Source: JAVBNC01 sp031551765 (GTDB taxonomy: Bacteria > Desulfobacterota > Desulfovibrionia > Desulfovibrionales > Desulfovibrionaceae). Taken from it: DNA of 44,689 nucleotides. Where the stretch lies: NCBI GenBank assembly GCA_031551765.1, contig JAVBNC010000026.1, positions 1 to 44,689 on the forward strand, given 5' to 3'. Below are positions 39,065 to 44,689 of this stretch, piece after piece. The translations under genes and the position numbers were made by a program. Position 1 is the stretch's first letter; each line of letters opens with the position of its first letter. Under the pieces are notes generated by a model that worked only from the letters and a program-made list of their open reading frames with translations, made no database searches and was not told the DNA's origin.

Positions 39065-39795
39065 AATTGAAAGACCGCGTGGCCATTGTCACCGGGGCCG
39101 CCACGGGCATCGGGTACGCCGTTGCCAAACTGTTCCTGGAGGAGGGCGCCATCGTCGCCATGGCGGACATTAATGAGGAGCGGGTCAAATCCGCCGCCGC
39201 CGAACTGTCCGGGCTGGGAACGGTGCGGGCGTATGCGCTGGACATCTCCAAAAGGGAGGCCTGCGCCGCCATGGTGGATAAGGTGCTCCAGGAATTCGGC
39301 CGGGTGGAAGTGCTGGTGAACAACGCGGGCATCACTTCCGACGCGCAGTTCTACAAAATGAGCGACGAGCAGTGGGACAGGGTAATCAACGTGAACCTGA
39401 ACGGCGTGTTCAACATGAGCAAAGCCGTGGTCGCGGCCATGATGGAGCGCAAGTACGGCAAAATCGTGAACTGCTCCTCTGTTTCCGCCTACAACGGCAA
39501 CTTCGGGCAGGCCAACTACGCGGCTTCCAAGGCCGGTATCATGGGCATGACCCGGGTTATGGGCAAGGAGTTGGGCAAGCACGGCATTACCGTCAACGCC
39601 GTGGCGCCGGGGTCCATTCTGACAGAAATGTACGCGGCCGTGCCCGAGGAAGTGAAGCAGAAAAAGCTGCAGGCCATTCCCCTGCGCCGCTACGGCACGC
39701 CGGAGGAAGCCGCGCAGCTTATCGCGTTCCTGGCGTCCGAGGAAGCCAACTACATCACCGCCCAGACCATTACCGTTGACGGCGGGTTCAACTGA
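39055..39795 (+). CDS. Short-chain dehydrogenase/reductase (FabG-like)
   Basis: A 244- to 246-residue Rossmann enzyme with TGAATGIG (NAD(P) binding, about 13-20), NNAG (about 89-92) and the catalytic Ser...Tyr-x3-Lys (SSVSAYNGN, then YAASKAG at about 154-160). The GTG at 39055 has AAGGAG eight bases upstream; the ATG at 39061 overlaps the previous stop as ATGA and is nearly as good. In this operon it could reduce the 2-oxoacid to the 2-hydroxyacid, or oxidise the 3-hydroxyacyl-CoA formed by MaoC. The FabG likeness favours the second, the pathway logic the first. Confidence 0.9.
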   Translation: MHMKLKDRVAIVTGAATGIGYAVAKLFLEEGAIVAMADINEERVKSAAAELSGLGTVRAYALDISKREACAAMVDKVLQEFGRVEVLVNNAGITSDAQFYKMSDEQWDRVINVNLNGVFNMSKAVVAAMMERKYGKIVNCSSVSAYNGNFGQANYAASKAGIMGMTRVMGKELGKHGITVNAVAPGSILTEMYAAVPEEVKQKKLQAIPLRRYGTPEEAAQLIAFLASEEANYITAQTITVDGGFN

Positions 39796-39939
39796 CGCCT
39801 CCCGCCGGTCTTGGCGGCGGCAATTGGCCGGTAACGTAACAAGAGGTGGGGGGCGCGAGAAGACCACCCAGTATCGACCGCGTTCAGGCAATGGGATCTC
39901 GCCCGCGTTGTCTGACAATACCTAATGCCTGGAGGAAGT

Positions 39940-41352
39940 ATGCAAGGAGCGTTTGGGGCTTTTGTGGCGCTGGCCGTCACGGTCATGGTTGTGCGATTGT
40001 TCCTGAAACGGTACCAGCCGCAAATAGTTTTGTTCGCGGCGGGCATCTTTCTCATGCTGGTGGCCGTTCTGCTTGGCGCGGGGCCGGAAGCCATTCTGCC
40101 CGGCAAGGTCAAGTCCACCGGGTTCATCGGCTTTGACCTGTTCAAGTTCATTGAGCGGACGCTCAGTTCGCGCGTGGCGGGCCTTGGCCTGATGATCATG
40201 TCCGCCGGGGCCTTTGCCAAGTACATGGACCACATCGGCGCCAGCCGGGCCATGGTGCTGGCCGTCATCAGCCCGCTGCAGCGGCTGAAGGCGCCCTATG
40301 TGCTGCTGGCTCTGACCTATATTGTGGGCGCCATGCTCAAGATATTCATCGCCAGCGCGGGCGGCCTTTCCATGTTGCTCATGGTCACCATTTTCCCCCT
40401 GCTGGTGGCTCTGGGCGTCAGCCGCGAGGCCGCCGCCGCCATGATTGTCACTTGCGGGTGTTTCGACCTGGGCCCGGCTTCCGGCAACTCCAACCTGGCC
40501 GCGCAGACGGCGGGCATAGAGGTGGCGGAATACTTCGTCAAATACCAGGTGCCCACGGCCGTTCTGGTCGGCTACAGCACCATCGCCGTCATGCATTATT
40601 TCTCGCAGCGCTACTTTGACAGGCGGGACAAAGTGGGCATTGCAGGCGGCGTCATGCCCGAAGGGGTTACGGTGGACTCTTCCGTGGCCGGCATTGACGG
40701 CAAGTCGGAAAAGCGCCCCGCTTTTTACGTCATTCTTCCCACTATCCCGTTGGTCATGCTTATGACCTTCAGTTTGTTTATCAAAGGCTATAACCTCGAT
40801 CTTGTAACCGTCATGATCATATGTTTCGCCTTCTCGGTGCTCTGCGAAATGATCCGGACGCGCGACGCCAAGAAGGTCATGAAAGAATGCATGGTGTTCT
40901 TTGACACCATGGGCAAAATGTTTGCCACCATTCTCAGCCTTATCGTGGCCGGTGAAACATTCGCCAAGGGCCTCACCGCCACGGGCGCCGTGGACCTGTT
41001 CATCAATGCCGTGCAGAACATGGGCCTGGGCGCCGTGGGCCTGACCATAATCATGACCCTCTTCATGATCGCCATCGCCCTGGTGCTGGGCGGGGGCAAC
41101 GCCACCTTCTTCGCTTTCGCGGCCATGATTCCCAAAATCGCCACCACTATGGGCGTGGCGCCCGTCATACTCATTCTGCCCATGCAACTGTGCGCGGGCA
41201 TGGCCCGGGGTATTTCGCCCATCAGCGCCATCATTGTCTCGGTGGCGGGGGTAGCCAACGTTTCGCCCTTTGAATTGGTCAAGCGTACGGCCATTCCCGT
41301 TATCGCCTCGTTTGTCACGATCATCGCCGCGTGCATGGTGGTGACCCTGTAG
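39940..41352 (+). CDS. DcuC-family C4-dicarboxylate/organic anion carrier
   Basis: A 470-residue membrane protein with about 12 helices and the DcuC-type order: an N-terminal helix pair, a conserved GCFDLGPASGNSNLAAQTAG (about 176-195) and a C-terminal half with FALVLGGGNATFFAFAAM-like helices. DcuC proteins carry fumarate, succinate and related acids. Here the substrate is likely the amino acid, its N-acyl form or the end product. The start at 39940 follows GGAGGA. It lies 145 bases after the SDR gene, so an additional promoter is possible. Confidence 0.85.
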   Translation: MQGAFGAFVALAVTVMVVRLFLKRYQPQIVLFAAGIFLMLVAVLLGAGPEAILPGKVKSTGFIGFDLFKFIERTLSSRVAGLGLMIMSAGAFAKYMDHIGASRAMVLAVISPLQRLKAPYVLLALTYIVGAMLKIFIASAGGLSMLLMVTIFPLLVALGVSREAAAAMIVTCGCFDLGPASGNSNLAAQTAGIEVAEYFVKYQVPTAVLVGYSTIAVMHYFSQRYFDRRDKVGIAGGVMPEGVTVDSSVAGIDGKSEKRPAFYVILPTIPLVMLMTFSLFIKGYNLDLVTVMIICFAFSVLCEMIRTRDAKKVMKECMVFFDTMGKMFATILSLIVAGETFAKGLTATGAVDLFINAVQNMGLGAVGLTIIMTLFMIAIALVLGGGNATFFAFAAMIPKIATTMGVAPVILILPMQLCAGMARGISPISAIIVSVAGVANVSPFELVKRTAIPVIASFVTIIAACMVVTL

Positions 41353-41446
41353 CCGTCGGGCGGCAGGGCCGGATCGCTGCGTTTTTTGGCCTACACCGCG
41401 GCGCTCCGGCAAGGATTTGTTTTTCACGCACCAACAGGAGACCAGC

Positions 41447-42595
41447 ATGAACAAGCTGTTTGACTGGATTGACAGCCATGAGCAAGACATAGTCGCAACC
41501 TACAAGAAACTGCACATGACGCCCGAACTGGGCTCGCAGGAGCGGGAAACCGCCGCCTTTCTCGCCGGGGAGCTAAGAACGCTGGGCTTTGAGGTAGTGG
41601 AGGGCTTTGCCGAAACCGGGGTGCTGGGCACGTTGAAAGGCTCGCGGCCCGGCCTGACCTTTGCCCTGCGCGCGGACATGGATGCCCTGCCCATTCAGGA
41701 GGAAACCGGGCTGCCGTACGCTTCCACCAGGCCCGGCGTCATGCACGCCTGCGGCCACGACGCCCACTGCACCATGGCACTGTTCGCGGCCAAGGCGCTG
41801 CTGGCCAACGGCGGGGTCAGGCGCGGCACGCTCAAAGTGCTTTTCCAGCCCGCCGAGGAAATCGGGGGCAAGGGAGCCCTGGAAGTACTGGAATCCGGCG
41901 TGCTGCAGGGAGTGGACGAACTTGTGGGCGTGCACCTGCGTAACGACAGCGAGGCCAAAGTAGGGGAGGCGGTGCCCGGCGTGAAGCACAGCGCCGCGCG
42001 CAAGGTACGCGCCAAGATACACGGCACGCACGCGCACGGGGCTTGGCCGCACAGGGGCGCCAACGCCATCAGCGCGCTGGCCGCCATTGTGAACAACGTG
42101 AACGCCGTGCACGCGGACCCGCGCGTCATCCATTCCGTGAAGCCCACGGGCTGCTCGTCCGGCAACAGCGCGCTGAACGTCATCCCGCCCTATGCCGAAG
42201 TCACCTTTGACCTCCGCTCGCAGACCAACGAAGTGATGCAGGACCTGCAGGAAAAGGTGGAGCGGGCCATAAAAGCCGGGGCGGAAGGCATAGGCTGCAC
42301 GGCGGAAGTGGCCATTCTGTCCAACGCCCCCGCCGCCGAGCTGGATGACGGGCTCATTGAGGACGCGGCGGATTCCATTGCCGCCGTCACCGGCAAAAGG
42401 CTTCCCGCCGTGTGCACGCCGGGGGCCGAGGACTTTCATATGTACGCCGCGCAGGGCGGCATCAAGTCGGGTTTTATCGGCGTGGGCGGGGACATGGCCC
42501 CCGGCGGGCACACCCCAACCATGAAAGTGGACCTGCGCGCTCTGCCCATAGGCGTTAAGATTCTGGCCCATCTGGCCGCCAAGAAGGTAGGATAG
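41447..42595 (+). CDS. M20-family amidohydrolase (HipO/AmaA-like)
   Basis: A 382-residue zinc amidohydrolase. The N-terminal motif YKKLHMTPELGSQE and the metal ligands HACGHDAHCTM (about 101-111), FQPAEEIGGKGA and HTHAHGAWPHRG, then PGAEDFHMYA, are those of peptidase family M20D (hippurate, N-acyl amino acid and indole-acetyl-amino acid hydrolases). It would free an amino acid from an N-acyl conjugate or small peptide for the aminotransferase. It ends the operon, before a hairpin. Confidence 0.92.
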   Translation: MNKLFDWIDSHEQDIVATYKKLHMTPELGSQERETAAFLAGELRTLGFEVVEGFAETGVLGTLKGSRPGLTFALRADMDALPIQEETGLPYASTRPGVMHACGHDAHCTMALFAAKALLANGGVRRGTLKVLFQPAEEIGGKGALEVLESGVLQGVDELVGVHLRNDSEAKVGEAVPGVKHSAARKVRAKIHGTHAHGAWPHRGANAISALAAIVNNVNAVHADPRVIHSVKPTGCSSGNSALNVIPPYAEVTFDLRSQTNEVMQDLQEKVERAIKAGAEGIGCTAEVAILSNAPAAELDDGLIEDAADSIAAVTGKRLPAVCTPGAEDFHMYAAQGGIKSGFIGVGGDMAPGGHTPTMKVDLRALPIGVKILAHLAAKKVG

Positions 42596-42655
42596 ATGTG
42601 GAGATAATCTCCGCCTTGGCTGATTTGTTTCACAGGCGGTTATAGGCAGCGCCAT

Positions 42656-42692
42656 GCGGCGCGGTGGGTTGCGTTGCGGCTCACCGCGCCGC
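42656..42692. terminator. Hairpin between convergent M20 and cstA genes
   Basis: GCGGCGCGGTG (42656-42666) is the exact complement of CACCGCGCCGC (42682-42692) around a 15-base loop. There is no T run on either strand. It can act in both directions for the convergent genes. Confidence 0.55.
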
Positions 42693-42709
42693 TATCATAT
42701 ACGCGCGTG

Positions 42710-44176
42710 TCAGTCGTCATCGCCCGTAGCAGGCATTTGGCCCGGCAGCGGCAGTTCAAGCGGCACATTCTGCCTGAACCACGCACCGCGCGAGAGAAAA
42801 ATTCCCAGGGAAGCGGCGGCGACTACGCAGCCGATGCCCACGGAAGCGGTATACGGCAGGTTGAAGCCGATCCTTTCCATGCAAATGTAGGCGGTGACGA
42901 TGGCGGTCATGAAGGTCGCGGGCAGGCTGGCTACCCAGTGGAGCGCCCCCTTGCGCACCAGGTACGCCGCCCCGGACCACAAGGCCACCGTCGCCAGGGT
43001 CTGGTTGGCCCAGCCGAAGTAGCGCCAGAGAATGGAAAAGTCCACCCGGGAGAGAAAGACGCCGACGATAAAAAGAGGAATCGCAATGTACAGACGGGAG
43101 AGCGGCTTCTTCTGGGCGTAGTTGAACACGTCGGCAATAAGCAGGCGGGCCGCCCGGAACGCCGTGTCGCCGGATGTGATGGGCAGCACCACCACCCCGA
43201 GAATGGCAAGCGCGCCGCCGACAGGGCCGAGCAGGGTCATACACACCGTGTTGACCACGCTGCCGGGGCCGCCCTTGCCGATGGCAGCGGCAAGTTCAGG
43301 CGCGCTGGCGTAAAAGGTCATGCCCGCCGTGGCCCAGACCAGGCCGATGACGCCTTCCGCGATCATAGCGCCGTAAAACACGCCCCGGCCGTACTTTTCT
43401 TCACTCATGCAGCGGGCCATGATCGGGGACTGGGTGGCGTGAAAACCGCTTATCGCGCCGCAGGCGATAGTCACGAACATGAGCGGCCAAAGGGGACGGC
43501 CGGCGGGGTGCTGGTTGGTCCATTCGGCCCAGCTGTAAAAGGCGTAGCCCTTGAACATCAGGCCGCCGGCAACGCCAAAGGCCATGATCAGCAGCACGGC
43601 GGCGAAAATCGGGTACAGGCGGCCGATGATCAGGTCAATGGGCAGAATGGTGGCAAAGAAGTAATAAGCGAAAATGGCGACGACAAACCACATCATGGGC
43701 TGGCCGGTCAGGTTGGCCAAAAGGCCCGCCGGGGCCGCCACAAAGACGACGCCCACCAGCACCACGAGCAGCAATGAAAAGCCGCGCATGAACTGCTTGA
43801 AGCCGTTGCCAAGGGTATAGCCCACCACGTCGGGCAGCGATTTGCCTTCATAGCGCAAGGACATCATGCCTGTCAGATAGTCGTGCACCGCCCCGGCGAA
43901 AATGCTGCCCAGCACGATCCAGAGCAGGGCTGCGGGGCCGTATAGCGCACCCAGAATGGGGCCGAAAACGGGTCCGACCCCGGCGATATTGAGCAGTTGA
44001 ATGAGAAACACTTTCCATGTCGGCATGGAGACGTAGTCAACGCCGTCAGCCAGGGTGCAGGCAGGCGTGAGGCGGCTGGAATCCATGCCGAACAGTCTTT
44101 CTATGACCCGGCTATAAATGAAGTATCCTAAAACAAGGGCCGCGACGCTGATCAAAAAATACCCGACAGCAGGCAT
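42710..44176 (-). CDS. cstA: Carbon starvation CstA-family transporter
   Basis: A 488-residue, roughly 13-helix membrane protein with the CstA signatures DGVDYVSMPTWKVFLIQLLNIAGVGPVFGPILGALYGP (about 44-81) and GAVHDYLTGMMSLRYEGKSLPDVVG. The Escherichia coli relatives CstA and BtsT are about 700 residues long; this is the short type. They take up peptides or pyruvate under nutrient limitation. Convergent with the M20 gene, and a possible peptide supplier for it. AAGGAG lies six bases before the start. Confidence 0.92.
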   Translation of the reverse strand: MPAVGYFLISVAALVLGYFIYSRVIERLFGMDSSRLTPACTLADGVDYVSMPTWKVFLIQLLNIAGVGPVFGPILGALYGPAALLWIVLGSIFAGAVHDYLTGMMSLRYEGKSLPDVVGYTLGNGFKQFMRGFSLLLVVLVGVVFVAAPAGLLANLTGQPMMWFVVAIFAYYFFATILPIDLIIGRLYPIFAAVLLIMAFGVAGGLMFKGYAFYSWAEWTNQHPAGRPLWPLMFVTIACGAISGFHATQSPIMARCMSEEKYGRGVFYGAMIAEGVIGLVWATAGMTFYASAPELAAAIGKGGPGSVVNTVCMTLLGPVGGALAILGVVVLPITSGDTAFRAARLLIADVFNYAQKKPLSRLYIAIPLFIVGVFLSRVDFSILWRYFGWANQTLATVALWSGAAYLVRKGALHWVASLPATFMTAIVTAYICMERIGFNLPYTASVGIGCVVAAASLGIFLSRGAWFRQNVPLELPLPGQMPATGDDD

Positions 44177-44401
44177 AGTCTGCTCCTTTGTTAAACGGAA
44201 GTAGGCTATCTGACTGGATTAATTATAAATATAAGCACGATTGAAAGGAATGCAACCGCTGTGTTGCTGTTTCCGGCGCGACGAACGTTTACGGGACAAT
44301 AGGGCGTTAAGACAATGGAATCATGAACTGGAGAGGAAGCGTCAAGTTTTTTCAAAAAGACTTCCGCAGACGCGGGAAACAGCCGACCGACACCGGCATG
44401 C

Positions 44402-44429
44402 TTGACTTTACCCCCGTCCCGCCTATGCT
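44402..44429 (+). promoter_or_regulatory. Promoter of the guanidine riboswitch transcript
   Basis: TTGACT (44402-44407) and TATGCT (44424-44429) with a 16-base spacer. The start point would be near 44436, just where the first riboswitch hairpin begins. Nothing else is evident between 44177 and 44401 apart from AT-rich DNA at about 44210-44245 that may hold the cstA promoter. Confidence 0.65.
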
Positions 44430-44436
44430 CTTACGA

Positions 44437-44482
44437 GGCAGGGACGACCCTGTCTCGTTTGTCAATTCATAGGGGCGACCCC
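44437..44482 (+). ncRNA. Guanidine-II riboswitch (mini-ykkC)
   Basis: Two small hairpins: GGCAGGG-ACGA-CCCTGTC (44437-44454) and GGG-GCGA-CCC within 44472-44482, separated by about 17 bases. This is the mini-ykkC layout, paired stems with ACGR-type loops just before a ribosome site (GGAGG at 44492-44496) of an SMR transporter gene. In this class guanidinium binding frees the ribosome site and turns on the exporter. The second loop is GCGA rather than ACGA, a small departure. Confidence 0.85.
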
Positions 44483-44502
44483 GAAAACTGTGGAGGTCCG
44501 TC

Positions 44503-44689
44503 GTGAGTTGGCTTATTTTATTTTTCGCGGGGTTGCTTGAAACAGTCTGGCCGTCGGCCTTAAATATACTGACGGCTTTTCCAGGCCCTGGCCCACGGCG
44601 GGCACGTTGCTGGCCATGAGCGCCAGCGTGTGGCTGCTGGCCCTTGCCATGCGCTCCCTGCCCGTGGGCACGGCCTATGCCGTGTGGAC
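44503..44689 (+). pseudogene. gdx: Guanidinium exporter Gdx/SugE (SMR family), frameshifted and cut by the window end
   Basis: From the GTG at 44503 the first 16 codons read MSWLILFFAGLLETVW, the start of a Gdx/SugE protein with the essential Glu13. The frame then fails: one G seems to be missing in the GTCTGGCC run near 44550. Read one frame over, the sequence continues AVGLKYTDGFSRPWPTAG, then LLAMSASVWLLALAMRS and LPVGTAYAVW, which is the family. In the literal frame translation stops at 44617-44619 after 38 residues. It may be a real mutation or a homopolymer error. The upstream guanidine riboswitch supports the identity. Confidence 0.85.

Overview
The window reads as chromosome of a Desulfovibrionaceae-type, GC-rich anaerobic Deltaproteobacterium (Desulfovibrio/Bilophila-like). 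The strongest hint is the cytochrome c maturation cluster: its CcmE carries Cys instead of His in the heme-binding CxxxY position and no ccmG or ccmH lies in the cluster, the variant described for Desulfovibrio. The blocks ispG-proS and xseA-M23 peptidase-xseB-ispA-dxs, the MotAB types and an anaerobic 2-hydroxyacyl-CoA dehydratase operon fit as well. Species cannot be named from the sequence alone.

Layout. 1-5.6 kb (minus): ccmE-ccmF-ccmA-ccmB-ccmC-ccmD-TPR protein, transcribed right to left. 5.6-5.9 kb: a 227-bp inverted-repeat element. 5.9-8.4 kb (minus): motA followed by two tandem motB paralogues. 8.5-17.4 kb (minus): isoprenoid and housekeeping genes (ispG, proS, xseA, M23 peptidase, xseB, ispA, dxs), broken up by hairpin repeats. 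17.4-18.2 kb: a scar made of a MITE-like element, a frameshifted LysR 3' fragment and a 5'-truncated carboxymuconolactone decarboxylase. 18.3-20.9 kb (plus): a DJ-1/PfpI protein and an exported M14 carboxypeptidase. 20.9-22.2 kb: dispersed repeat, internally deleted IS481 and an IS1595-like remnant. 22.2-26.4 kb (plus): a soluble hybrid histidine kinase with two CxxC PAS-like modules, plus a receiver protein with a degenerate HPt. 26.5-27.8 kb (plus): arsR-arsM arsenic methylation pair. 27.8-29.8 kb (minus): a sigma-54 activator. 30.1-42.6 kb (plus): a long operon behind a clear -24/-12 promoter. 42.7-44.2 kb (minus): cstA. 44.4 kb to the end (plus): promoter, guanidine-II (mini-ykkC) riboswitch and a frameshifted gdx/sugE.

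The 30-42.6 kb operon is the most interesting part. It encodes an aminotransferase, a four-subunit 2-oxoacid:ferredoxin oxidoreductase, a MaoC-type hydratase, a family III CoA-transferase, a 2-hydroxyacyl-CoA dehydratase with its ATP-dependent activator, an SDR oxidoreductase, a DcuC-type carrier and an M20 amidohydrolase. Together they look like a self-contained amino acid (or N-acyl amino acid/dipeptide) fermentation module. The oxidative branch makes acyl-CoA and reduced ferredoxin; the ferredoxin could drive the activator of the reductive branch. No acyl-CoA dehydrogenase or Etf is present, so the enoyl-CoA may be hydrated and re-oxidised (MaoC, SDR) rather than reduced. The substrate cannot be told from sequence. 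The divergent sigma-54 activator, whose DNA-binding end is a winged-helix-like domain instead of a Fis helix-turn-helix, is the obvious regulator.
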